A stretch of DNA of 64,000 nucleotides from Rutstroemia sp. NJR-2017a BVV2 (taxonomy: Eukaryota; Ascomycota; Leotiomycetes; Helotiales; Rutstroemiaceae): the NCBI GenBank assembly GCA_002946415.1, contig NJPS01000067.1, positions 434,001 to 498,000 on the forward strand. The letters run 5' to 3'. Each line of letters starts with the position of its first letter. Positions within the stretch are counted from its first letter, which is position 1. The translations under genes and the position numbers were made by a program. Of the stretch, positions 23,029 through 34,426 are shown one piece after another. A model generated the notes under the pieces. It had not been told where the DNA came from and did not search any database. It saw only the letters and a program-made list of their open reading frames with translations.

Positions 23029-24132
23029 TTAGTTCCTCTCGAGGACTTCATCACACCAATCTTCAAACACTGCACCCCATACGTCTCTACCTTTGTATCT
23101 GCCGAGGTCTTCTGGCCAGGCTCTCACGGCACTTCTTAGAATTTCCAAGCTCTCCTTGTCGTCCAACAGGTCTGTAAGCGGTGTCATATACGTACGTACC
23201 ATGAATACAATCGCTTTAGTTCTGGGCAATCGCCTGAGAGTCTGACGCTCAGCTCTGATATGTAGCTCTTCAACTCGTGGACGTTCCACTACAGATTCAG
23301 GAAATGCTTGTTGTTGAAAAAGTGTGGAGCCAGTCTGAATGAAATAAGTGTCTCTCTCCATAGAACAGGCAGCACTGAGCGCGGATAAGCCCCTAAGTCA
23401 TGTTAGCATGGCAAAACCATTTGGGATTGGATTGACCTTTTTACTCGTTTTCCCAGCTTCTTCTGCCAACCGGGAACGAGCTTATGGATTTTGTGGATTG
23501 GCCAGCCGATACGTTCTCTGAGATCCCATCCGGCTGGAGCCATGGTGAAACTTGCACGTCTAAATGTTCAGTATCGGAGTTATGTCTGGACAAAACGATG
23601 AGGCTGCTTACAGACGATATTCGTCGTCCTTTCCCTTTACCAACAGATTGATATCTTCCATCACCAGACATGCCGCAATCTCCAGCGGATTCCTATCCCA
23701 GGGCTTCACCACCCTCACCCGCTCATCCATGATCGCATTGTATATATACGCCTCATCTTCCCGTCGGAAATATTCCGGATATCTTCCAAGTAAGAAGTGT
23801 ACCACGGTTTCTAAGAGCTCCTCGCAGACATCATCCATACCTGGAAGAATCTGCATCACACCTTCTCTGTTAGTTGACAGTAAGTCCCGTCGAAACTGCT
23901 GTTCCGGTAGATATAGGCTATCCACTAACAACCAATCTTGATCTTCCATCTTGCGGAGTGCCATCATCATATGATAGGGTCCGGCTTTCCATGGTCTCCA
24001 ATGTCGGGGTTTATTTGCGACAATATTGGTCAATGGAAGCCGTTTGGCCCGCTTTGGAGTGGTGGAACGTGCGAATCGAACGACGAGGAAGTATACGAAG
24101 GCAACAGCGAAGACACTGGCTAGCCAAAGCAT
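23029..24132 (-). CDS. DUF3445 (haem-dependent oxidative demethylase-like) protein with N-terminal membrane anchor
   Basis: Three exons, 24132..23612, 23559..23437 and 23392..23029, giving 335 aa; the two introns (52 and 44 nt) have consensus ends and both junctions are phase 2. N-terminus MLWLASVFAVAFVYFLVVRFAR is a single membrane anchor. The DUF3445 fold blocks follow: WRPWKAGPYHMMMALRKM, DWLLVDSLYLPEQQFRRDLL, then FTMAPAGWDLRERIGWPIHKIH (from the spliced short exon) and LRRLPRTKAIVFMVRTYMTPL. Bacterial members of this family are haem/NADPH-linked oxidative N-demethylases; the fungal substrate is unknown, so function is inference. An alternative in-frame start 37 codons upstream (24243) is possible, but the anchor then begins internally. 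Confidence 0.85.
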
Positions 24133-25174
24133 GATGCGTATGGAGTATTGAGACGTAAATGGAGGTGCGTTCTCACTCAAGCTTTTATCGTTGGTCGCAT
24201 AGAGCGTAGAATATACACGGATAAGAATGATTCTGCGGCCCATTATATATCGCCGACTCTATTCTAATGATGATGTTGCTAATCATTCACCGAATATACC
24301 ATTCACAAATATGCAGCTTTCACAAACTCAAAATAGGAAGCCTCCGTGACTGCAATTAGGGAAGCAGAGTTCCGGCATTGTCACTGCCTCTATCGTTCGA
24401 TTAGCAGCTCGTACCTGCCTCTGCAGGGCAGAAAACCCGGCCGATCTGGGACAATATGTTGTACCTGATTACGGTTATCAAGCGAATATCCTAAAGAACC
24501 TAACACTTTATAATATTTTCACCCGGAAGTCTTTTGAGTGTTGTTGTCGGCCTGTTGTTTTATGCACCGGAGAACCTGCCACAAAAGCCATGTTTGTCCA
24601 AAACAAGAAGCAACGATCGGACAACGAGACAACGAACTCTCTTTCCACTACGATGCATTCACAATCTTTCTTGCTCCGCACACATTGTTGAAAACGATAT
24701 CAATCACTACTTCTACGCTACGCATAAGGTACTTCAGCTTTATCCACTTTCACTCTCTCTATCAATTATGTCTGTTAACCGCCAATGTCTCTGCGCCCAG
24801 ACATGTGCCTGTAACCTACCACAATACATACCTCATACTGGCCTAGCTGACTCACAAACTCACTTCTGAAGCTCTGTCCAAAACCGCATGTTTTCGAATC
24901 ATAGAAGATTCCTGTCTCAAATGTAGGTGCGAGTCAATGTCAGAGAGGGAACTCGTCCAAATGTCGCTTTGTACTACATACGTTGTGATCAATTTTGAAT
25001 CCTTGGCAAAACCACGTGCCTGGTCATTTTATCCTATGGACCTCACCTTGCATACCCCATCCTCGCATCTTACTCTTCATTTTTTCTTTCGAACTCTACT
25101 AAACACTTCAACCCAACAATATAGGTCAACACCATTCACCATACAGCTTACTTTCTAGCTTACTCTAGCTCGAT
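24133..25174. other. Intergenic, AT-rich island left part
   Basis: Increasingly AT-rich toward the HET relic. Overlapping open frames at 24534-24869 and 24538-24846 (+) show no motifs. No functional gene supported. Confidence 0.5.
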
Positions 25175-26050
25175 ATGCAAGCCGCGATGATATATACATC
25201 TCTCAAGCCCTACCAAACCAGACTTATACGTCTCAGAGGATATAAAGGATCGCCCGACTTCCCTATTGAATATAATATTTATACGGTTTATATTATTTAT
25301 CCAGACTTCGAAGGCCTCGAGCTTCGTTCAGCCTCTGGCGAGGATGACTGTTTGATTGAATATGATACTCTATCTTATATCTGGGGTGTGAGAGAGAACG
25401 AATAGATTATTAATTATGATAGTATTGACTTCCCTATCACCGATAATCTCTTCAATATACTACAAGCTATCCGTTATTCAGGTAATCAAGCTTGATATCT
25501 ATAGATTAATACAATCTGTATCAACCAAAGCAACGATAATGAAAAGAGCTATCAAGTGCGACATATACTTATTATTTATCAAAAAGCCTATAAAGTTATT
25601 GCCTAGCTGGGTATTTTGTTATTAGAAACTCAGAAGAGCGTTGAGGTTACTATAACAAAAGCCGCCGTAATCATTAGAATAGACAGGTATATACTAGTTA
25701 CAAAAATTGATAACTTCTGGACTACTTATGTAGGCTTGATGTCTTTGTATACTAGGCTTTGCTTTAGAAGAATATAGGTCCAGCAAGAGGTCTTCAGTAC
25801 TCGACGATTGATCCTCCAAATTAGAACTTTTTCATTCGAGTAGTTCTCACTACTATCTCAGCCCAGTTTCTTAGCTACAGGGAATCGTTATTTACAGGCT
25901 CATATTCAACCCAATAATAATAAGGATTCCAAGACAGATGAGATATCGATTATCGTAGTTCCAGAATGTTTCTCTGAACAGATATATGCTATAGAGGAGC
26001 TTTACAGATCTCGACAAGTTGAACGAGGTCCAGATCCACTTTCACACTAG
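25175..26050 (+). pseudogene. HET-domain (heterokaryon incompatibility) gene, RIP-like degraded
   Basis: One reading frame from the ATG at 25175 to the stop at 26048 carries HET-domain landmarks in order: YDTLSYIWG (about 25364-25390), FPITDNLFN, ICINQSND (25514-25537), QKAYKVIA, VQQEVFSTRRLI (about 25778-25813) and SFE before a stop. The frame is interrupted by in-frame stops at 25403 (TAG), 25493 (TGA), 25502 (TAG), 25604 (TAG), 25775 (TAG) and 25841 (TAG), with no frameshift that I can find. Several TAGs sit where the family has conserved Trp (TGG), so G-to-A or C-to-T transitions explain all of them. The flanks are AT- and TA-rich. This is the pattern left by repeat-induced point mutation. 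HET proteins trigger cell death on non-self fusion; this copy cannot make a full protein. Confidence 0.85.
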
Positions 26051-27550
26051 TAGGCCTAGTGTTGAGCTGAAGTGCAAATATATAGTTTGGGATTGGTTTG
26101 CAAGGTTCAACTGGGTGAGATTCGATATACATTTGTAGTGATGAGTTGATAAGATAATTGGTAACATAAATAGTAGGATATACACTGGGTGTGGATGGCT
26201 AATATCCAAGTTCGATCCCATCCTCCGCCATATCGTAGCACTCCTCTACTCCATATAATATCCTCTGCAATCGTACTACTCATAAACGATCACATCCCTC
26301 AATCCTATCTGTCTCAGACCAAACCCCAAAAGCGGTAAGCTACACTGGCCAAAATACCAGAAGAAGCAACCGAAACGTAACCCCCTCTGTCCATAACTCC
26401 TCTCCTTGACGAAAAATGAAAAGAATCAGACACCTCAACACCAAACACCGAATAGCTAAGGAAGAAGTAAACACCGCGATCATATGCCGTTTCCATTTAC
26501 ATGCATGCACACTCCTCATCAACATCGACACCGAGGCAAACCACTAACTCCAACTCCTACGTCAACACCAACGCAAACACCAACACCTACCCGAACATCT
26601 CCTCATTCCCAGACTCATTCCCAAACCTCGCAAGAAATGCCCGACAGAAAAACATACACTCGAAAGAACAGAACGCCCTCTACTACAACCAAACAAGTAA
26701 GCAAGCAAGACCATCCACCTCCAGTGTCCGAACCCCATCTCTCGGTTTGAGAAGAATGAGGCGATGAAGGAGGAAAAAAGATATATATAAGACAGGGATA
26801 GAACAGTAACGATGACAGAAAAAGATAAAGATAAAGACGGAGTAAGTGAAAATACAGGTATAAGTAAAACAGGAGAGAAGAGAAGAAATTAGCAACCTCG
26901 CAACCAGCCAGCCGCCCACCAATCTGAGAAACATCCCATAAATATTCTTCAGATGAGATTCCTATGACACACCAAACACCCAGAAACCCCGATCTGAACG
27001 AGAAACAAGAAACCCGAAAATAAACTCCGGACCGGATATGCCCAAACAAGCAGGATTCAGGAATAAGTAAGATATATCGAAACAAGAAGGGGAGGAAGTA
27101 TAGAGTAATAAAAAACATAGAAGTAAGTAGAAGTAGAAGTAGATGAGGGAAAGAAAGTAGCACAACTAATCTGTCTGTCGTTTCTTTGTTGCATTGCAAC
27201 AAATGTTTTTGTTTTTTTGGCAGAAGCAAAGAAAAATAAAACAAGAGCGAGTATATCAGGTATAAGAAAAGGGGAAAGAAGAGGAAGAAGTAAAGCAGGG
27301 AAGAACAGACAAGAGTCGAATAACCCGTCTTCGAAAGACCACCAGCAAAGAAGAAAAGAAAAGAAAAGAGATGCAGTAAGTAAAACGCCATTCTTTCCAA
27401 CGCCCCCAGAATACTAACGATCCGCCTCTCTACTCCAACACCTAAAAGACAGGAAACCCACACCCTAGCGCCATGTTAATGTCAACGACACCAACACGAT
27501 TTTATACCAAGCACTTAGCCGCACGCTCGAAAAGTCCACCATCGCATCGC
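26051..27550. other. Intergenic, AT-rich then strand-asymmetric tract
   Basis: Left part continues the AT-rich island. From about 26480 the plus strand becomes A/C-rich, and from about 26760 to 27370 it is strongly purine-rich (AAGAAAAG-type tracts), probably 3' flank of the downstream minus-strand zinc-finger gene. A 282-codon minus frame here (26615-27463) is a compositional artefact. Confidence 0.55.
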
Positions 27551-28783
27551 TCAATACCCCGATTCATACGTCGCCCACCCCGTTCCCGCATCCACCTCAT
27601 AAGTCTGTGTCTGCGGCGCACAAACCGGACACGGATAGCTCGAGCCATCTTCATTTTCGATCCACATCCCCACGCACAAATTACAAATCTTCCGCTCCTC
27701 CGTATCCGCATCCGCATACGCCGCGCTCGAGCTCGACTCGCCCACGCTAGCATACTGCGTACTCTGCAGCTGCTCCTGCTCCTGCGCCTGTCTCCTCCGC
27801 TCCCTCGCCTCCACTCTCTCCACCGCACAATCCTCATTACAAGTACCGCATCGGTAACCATCCGTCTTGACATACACTCTCAGCAAGCACTTTTTGCAGC
27901 GCCACCAGCGCAGATCCATGCGGCGTTCCTCGAGCCAGGCCTGTTGCGCCTCTTGCCATTTGCGTGTGTCTCGTGCGTTCTTGCCCTGCTTGGCGGATCC
28001 CATATCCTCTTTGTGGAAGTCCTTCAGATGGTCGCGGTAGTGGTCTTTGCGCGTAAACGGATCCGTGTGCCGCGTGCATGGCGGATAATCGCATGGGAAA
28101 CTGCTCTTTTGGTCCGCGTCGGCGTGGACTTGGCGGTAGTGGCGCTCGAGGTCGGCGGGCCGCCCGAAGCGCTTGCCCGGGCAGCGGACGGGGAATTGGC
28201 AGGGGTAGATGCCTTTGGGAACATTGCTGTGCGGTTGAGTTCAGTACTGGTATGATGTAGGGTTATATGCCGCTTACCTTGGTGGGTCAAGAAAGACTCG
28301 TGAGGGAGTGTTGTCGTAGACCACAAGTCCGGGAAGTAGTTCCAAGTATGGTTCCCTGCCCTTGGGTACGATGAACTTGTATAGTTTCCATAAGTCGGTA
28401 TTGGGAGTCCAGCCAAGGCTCAAGGGTGTCCATTTGACAATACTCTGTTGGGTAGGCGCACTTTGCTCGTAAGTCGATGGACGTGTCGTATAGTTGTCAT
28501 ATGTCGTCGGCGTGTACTCGGCTTCATCCTGGTAGGATAGTTGAGATTGTTGAGGAGACTCATAGTCATAGGACATTGACGGGCTGCTAGATAGCGGCGT
28601 GTAATAGGTACCAGAAGAACAAGATTGACTACTGGCGTTGCTCTGGTCAGAATAGTTCATTCTTCGATCCATGGACCACCCTCCCATTGTTGCTGGTATC
28701 GAAGTTGATCCAGGATAGAGCTTGTCTTGCTCCTGGTATAACCTTGGGCGTGAGTCTTGGTATGATGGAGGCGAATACATCAT
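27551..28783 (-). CDS. C2H2-type zinc-finger protein
   Basis: Two exons, 28783..28278 and 28226..27551 (51-nt intron), 393 aa. The first ~110 residues are Ser/Tyr/Gln/Pro-rich and disordered, like an activation region, followed by WTPLSLGWTPNTDLWKLYKF. After the splice comes a C2H2 finger (YPCQFPVRCPGKRF ... LERHYRQVH) and a second related one (FPCDYPPCTRHTDPF ... YRDHLKDFH). A basic/aromatic stretch leads to two further Cys pairs (WRCKKCLL, YRCGTCNEDC) and a C-terminal CNLC ... CPVC pair. Likely nuclear, and the fingers are compatible with DNA binding, but the target is unknown. The junction PPR|SNVPKG is in frame. The long upstream spacer (2.5 kb) fits a regulated gene. Confidence 0.85.
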
Positions 28784-31324
28784 ATGTTTGCTGGGATGGT
28801 TCTGTGTGCCTCTTCCCGAGTATTAGTCTTAATCCTTCCTTGAAAGATTGAACCGGCAGTGACCATATGGTTGCTAAAGGTGCGGGAGATCGACATTATG
28901 AAACAGGAACTTACAAACTGAAAGAAAAATTTAACAAAAGAGACTTGATTTATCTTAATTTATTGCAAAACGGCTATACTTAAGTTTAATAGAAATGATG
29001 CTTGAGGATTGTCATGAAGATCTTCTACGCCAAAGGAATTATGTGAGACTTTATGAATTGTAGATGATAAGGCTGTAATAGACCGTAGTTCCAAACATGA
29101 ATTTCCTCGCTGCCAATAAATGCGAGAGAAGTTTGAAGGTATCACGATTGGCTGATAAGATTGGGCGGAGGTCGATGAACCATACTGAGACTTGTCACTT
29201 CCCCGCTGCATCGACGGCTTGGTCAAGCGAACGTGCACTTTCCAGCCTCAGAACGGTTTGAATGGGCAAGAGGTGCGCTATGGGTACTCCCGCCTGCATG
29301 GAAGGATTGACAAAGAGGCTTTGCAGATTACTCGATGCACGTCTAGCTCGATGAAGACACCGAGCGCATGATGTGACTCGTTGGCGAAGAAGGTCAGCAA
29401 CCGAGTGCCTGTGATGTTTCGAGGAATTTAGCCAGGTATGGCTCTGACCGTTCTATTGAGCCTTCTATCTAAGAGTGGCACGGCAGGCGAAGGAGCTATG
29501 ACCGGACGACTTTTGTCTTGGGTAACTAAAACCGCCAGCCTCATCGGGGCGGACCATTGCTTAACCAGGACGAGTGGTTCGGATGGTCAAGACTAACCGG
29601 GAAGGCAGGAGGCAGACAAAGAGGCATATGTTTCTGAATGTTCCGTGATAGCTCATATGCGCAGCAAGGCATAGAAGTCTATGATATGAATCTTGATCCT
29701 GGATGGAGGGGCATTGTCCTTGGTAGCTAGCTGGGTCGTATCGTGCAGTGGTAATTATCGTGGGTTGGTCTGGTTTGTTCTGGTTTGTTCTGGTGTGCTG
29801 CTGGTGAAGACATCGGGCGTTGGGACAGCGAACGTGAAGCTACTGTGAAGTTCATGTCGTAAGAGAAGATTCGTCGTAAAAAAAGGAAATGTATTCCCGA
29901 ACCTAATCAGGGCAACCGGCGGTTCTATATCATCGACCTGAAGCTGACCGCTTTTCCATGCTGAATTACATCTTGGTGTGCGATGGAATGGACCTTCGTA
30001 TCCAATAGAAATGAGTGCGGGTTGTGAGGCTTCCAAGTCGGAATCCTGTAAGATACAAATGTATCATTAGGCAGCAAAGTATTGGACCAAACGGGAAGGA
30101 ACGACCGCCTTCTTTTGCCTTCTTTCCGCCTTACCTCACTAAACTGCATGCACAGGAAGGCGCTCGACTGTGTGCAGTACGCAGCATGTTTTTCGATGGA
30201 ATGGTGTCAGTGAAAACCGTTTGAGGCTGTTCAGAACCGATGCAACGCTTCTCGAAGGTCTGCTAATTGACAGCGCAGTGTTTTGGGCATTTTGCATACG
30301 ACGAACAAATTGATCGCATGTGAACGAAACGGGAGGTTCGGCAAAGCGATGACTCTAGTCCACACCGAAGAACCATGCATAAGCTTACGCAGATAGCTCC
30401 CTCTCGCTGGCCTGGGCCGACACAAGGTATTTGGCCTGGAGGTGTGTCTGAGAAAGTGAACTGTCGCGGAGATCAGCATTGTATTTTCGCGCAAGAATTA
30501 TCGTCAAGGACGAGGAAACGCGTAGGGATAGATAGACTTGTAGTCTCGGACATCCAATCATCGTGTACTTCGCTGTGGTTCGCCAGTCGGCCGTGGGTCG
30601 CGTGCAACCAACCGCGCGGGGTCCACGAGTAAGATTGGGTAGCAGAAGGTCGGCGCAGTAGGCATAGTAGGCACACAAAACGCAGCCAGCGCTTCCTCTC
30701 TCTCAGGGATCCTGGAGGGAAAAGAGCTTACATCGTCCTGTGTTATATATTGCTCACGTTCGATCCAGACGTTGGGCAGCTGTTTTACATGTTGCTTGCT
30801 TAAATTATTGCTGCCCAATTTTTCTTGTCATTTGACGGTACACGAAAACTGCAGGTCATCTACCGTAGCCCATTTGCACAAAGCTGCCAATTGCACTTGA
30901 GCATCCAGCCCGGACGGAAGCATTCATTGACGAATTGGGAATAAGAGCGATTTCTACCTTCGGATTTATGACAGTTTCCTGCTATTCGTTCGCCTCAAAT
31001 CATTGTAGATCATCAATTGGACATCGGCCGAAATCTCCAAAGCCCGAATGTTGAGTAGAGAAAACCAGACAGGTCCTGTAAGACCTCTCATTCTCTCGCG
31101 CTTTATACGATTGCGTACCACGTTCACATCAATACTACACACTTTTACGGGAAAGGGGCATCGTTGCGGGAAGACAACAAACATCATCTGAATGAATCAG
31201 ACGAGCAAAATTGTTTGCTATTGAGACGACTAAGGTCATTTCATGCAGCCAGACAGATACTGGTTGAGCAACCACCATGCGCCAACCTATCCTCCAACCA
31301 AAGATACCATAGTGCGCCAGAGCA
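28784..31324. other. Long intergenic region upstream of the zinc-finger gene
   Basis: About 2.5 kb with no supported gene. Open frames (29755-30036, 30231-30494, 30385-30678, 30558-30818, all minus) overlap one another and lack domains. Includes a short tandem TGGTTTGTTC-type repeat near 29763-29793. Most likely a long promoter/5' leader plus the 3' flank of NOT5. Confidence 0.5.
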
Positions 31325-33537
31325 TTATACTACATCATCCTCAAGGAATTTATAAATGAACTTGAAGTCTGCTTTCCTTCGGTTCATCCTATAGATAATT
31401 GGTTAGCGGATGCCATAGCAATAGGTAAAGGTGTCCGTGATCAAAGGAAAGTAGGAAGGGGCACATGATAAAGCTGTGGTGGTGGAAAAGAAGGAATCTT
31501 ACCATGTACTCTCATAATCAAAGAAGCGATATGTTCCTTGTTCAAACTCTTCAGTGATCGTCTTTGGTTCCTCATGTCGTTGAAACCACGTCTGATACTG
31601 CTTGTGAAAGCGCCAACTCTGCTCTTTCAGTGATCTAGCTGCAAGATATTGTTGGTATGTGGACTGCTTATAATAGAATATGTAGAACAGCGTATCAGGA
31701 TCTATACGGCTGTACAGTCGAGGATCTTCCAGTATAGGATTCACTTCTTGTGGATAGTAGGATGGCGTGTTAATCGGCATTTCTGGTTTGTAATTTCGGA
31801 ATACTGTAACATCTGACATGTTTGGCCCACTAGCTTGCGAGGCCGCCAACATTCTTTGTGACGCAGGAGATAATGGATCCGGAGGACTCTTTTGGATGAC
31901 TTCAAACGACTGAAGCATATCCTGGAACCCAGAAGGTAGGTGATATACCGATTCTGTAGTTTCTGGAGCGAGGGTTTTGACACCATTCGAGACACCATTC
32001 GAATATGGCACATTCGCTTGTGACGGGGCAGCTTGTAATAACATCTTGTTAGCTTTTGATTGAAGCGAGATATCAGACAACAAACCTTTCTTCCCTTCCG
32101 CTGCTTCGGACACGACAGGGGCTTTTCCCGACGATGCCCGAGAAGCATTAGGTCTTGCGCTTTCTACCCTCTCAAGCGATTGGGATATATTTGCACTACC
32201 CGGTACAGCGCTTGACTGGCTTAAAGCAGGTGACTTCGTTTGCGCGCTTGATGGAGTTTCTACAGCTGGAACACTAGACTTCGTCACTGGTGTCTGGTTC
32301 ACACTTGCGGCCTGGGAATGAATGGTTGATGGGGATGCTGTCACACTTGGTCTACGTCCAGTATGTCCAGATATTGGTGGGTGGCTTGCAGGAGACGCAG
32401 TGGCCGACGCAGCTTCCGGTGGTGGTGGCAAGGGAGCTAGACCCACACTGCTCTTGTCGCTAGCCGCCGCCGCCGCTGCCGCCGATGCATACTTAAGAGT
32501 CTCCCCTGGAGCACGCGTGGGCACTGCCGCAGGTTTCATATTCGCTGGACCTCCGTTTGTCGTCGAATGGCTTGACAACGGAGTATGTAAAGTCGCCATA
32601 CCTGGAAGAGGGCTTTTCAGCTGTGTGGACGGCCTTCGTGCCGCCGAAGGTTCGGATGTCGATCCAGACTTCGCTTTACCAGGCAGACTATTCGACCGCG
32701 CGTCTGCATCAGGAGCATCCTCTTGTATTGATTGTGTGTCTTGTGACGATACTCGGTCATTATCATTATTCATGCCGTAGTTGTCCTCCTCCTCGTCGAG
32801 GTTCAGGTCGTCGTACATTTCATCGTCCTCTATGAAATCATCGTTCATGCCATCCGACACATAGTATTTTATTGATTCCTCAAGGTCCTTTACTTGTTCG
32901 ACTTCCACATTGCCGTTTTCCAAACATCGTTTAATGAGCTCAAGTCTGCCTTGGTGGAACTTATGCCGTTCCGTTAACCTCTCGATCTCTGCTATCCTGT
33001 CTGCCTTCACGCTGTGGTTCTTGCCCTTCTTCATGGTTGCCTGTATCGATTCTTGTTCGGCTTCTAGGGTTTCGATCTGACGCTCTAGTTCCTCCACCAT
33101 GTTGCCCAGGAAATCACCAGTTTCCATTTTTGCGCGCTCCTTGGGATCCAGTTTCGCCGCAGCCGACAGCCCCTCCTTCGAGTACGCTTTCGTCTTCATA
33201 GCCTTCTCGACTGCCTTAAATTTCTCCATTTGCTGTATGCAATTTAGCTCATCGCACAATAAATCAATAGGTGCCGCCCTACAGTCTCAATCAATTTTCG
33301 ATGGTCTAACAGAGGCCCCTTATCCTTTATGTCATTACTTGCGGCCCATGTCTTGATCTGATCGCGAAGCCTCTGCAGCTTCTTGATCTCTCTCTTGAGG
33401 TTGTCCTCCAGCTTTTCTTTCTGCGCTGCATTTGTGCATTGTTCGATCTTATCGTAGATCGACTCAAATTCTGCCACGCCTTCGACGACCTTCTTGAAGC
33501 ATTTCTCGACTTCCTGCTGTAGCTTTCGTGCCGCCAT
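31325..33537 (-). CDS. NOT5: CCR4-NOT complex subunit NOT3/NOT5
   Basis: Subunit of the CCR4-NOT deadenylase complex, acting in mRNA decay and transcription. Three exons: 33537..33283, 33232..31503 and 31388..31325, 682 aa. The N-terminal NOT3 coiled-coil domain (about 1-230) starts [17 protein letters not shown]; the first intron lies in [16 protein letters not shown]. The centre is disordered and Ser/Ala/Pro-rich (about 240-480). The C-terminal NOT2/3/5 domain has [25 protein letters not shown] and [17 protein letters not shown]. The last exon ([19 protein letters not shown]) completes that domain; without it the protein would end at the preceding in-frame TAA. Both splice junctions keep the family sequence continuous. 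Confidence 0.94.
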
Positions 33538-34426
33538 CGTGTAATCGTGAGGGGTACGGAAGGGTGTATTTGAGGGTTGGTGCTTGGTGAATGCAATTGT
33601 GTACAAGGGGCTAGCTCTGTTCGACAAATGCCTGACCCCATGCGTATGGCAGAGGATAGTTTGTCTTTGGCACGTATTATGTTTGGTGAATGGTGATACA
33701 AGAGATCAAACAGACCGTCTTGTTTGCCGCAGCGAATCCGATTAATTGTTCGGTCGTGTGTCTGTTGAATTCCGGACGTTTCGAAAGTTGCGAGCTGCCC
33801 TCATGAGATCGCGGGAAGGTGGTGTTAGTAAACTGTAATTGGCCCTCGCTTGCACCTACCTGGCTCAGGCTCTGGCTCAGCTGCAGCGCAGCCGCAGCCT
33901 TAGGGAAAACGTGGGGAATGCAAATGATGCTTCACATAAAGACAAAGAAAAGAGTATGGTAATGTCAATTGCGTGCTTTTTTAATTTGAGATGTGTGCTT
34001 GGTTGGTTGTCTGAAGATGATTAATTTGGTCGACAGCATTACTTTTGCTACTAGACGTCTAAGATTGTGCTGCTGCGTGTCCGTCCCTGCTTCTTCATCC
34101 AATTTTGGTCAGCCATCGACTACAGAAACTTCGTACAGTAAGTAAGTACAGTGGATGCATCACCTAAAACTGTCGCTGTGTAGATCCCGTAGTAAGTAAT
34201 CGGCACGCATCGAAGTGTTGCCGAAATGTGCTTCGAATTTTAAAGCACTTCTCCCCACTTGCGGACTTCGGGTGGGTTGTGGGCTAAATGATGAAATCCA
34301 TGACAAGTTCTGTGCAGTATTCAAGCGCACAGAGACACAGACGAGACAGGTAATCCTCAGACTGTTGCAGTTCGACAACAGTGAGCATCATCTTGAGCTT
34401 CTCTTTTCAATCTTCAACCACTCGTC
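33538..34426. promoter_or_regulatory. Divergent promoter region, NOT5 / DTD1
   Basis: 889 nt between divergent start codons. Short open frames without motifs. No operator identified. Confidence 0.5.

Noticed and set aside
26190..26230. Possible tRNA B-box-like string (AAGTTCGATCCC)
   Set aside because: No matching acceptor stem, A-box or anticodon arm at the right distance.
26615..27463. 282-codon minus-strand open frame rich in Leu/Phe/Tyr
   Set aside because: Produced by a pyrimidine-rich strand; no domain, no organised membrane topology, and low complexity throughout.
27473..28255. 260-codon plus-strand frame opposite the zinc-finger exon
   Set aside because: Exact antisense of a well-supported coding exon; Arg/Leu-rich composition is the mirror of that exon's codons.
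29755..30818. Cluster of short minus-strand open frames
   Set aside because: They overlap each other in different frames and show no domain or intron logic linking them.
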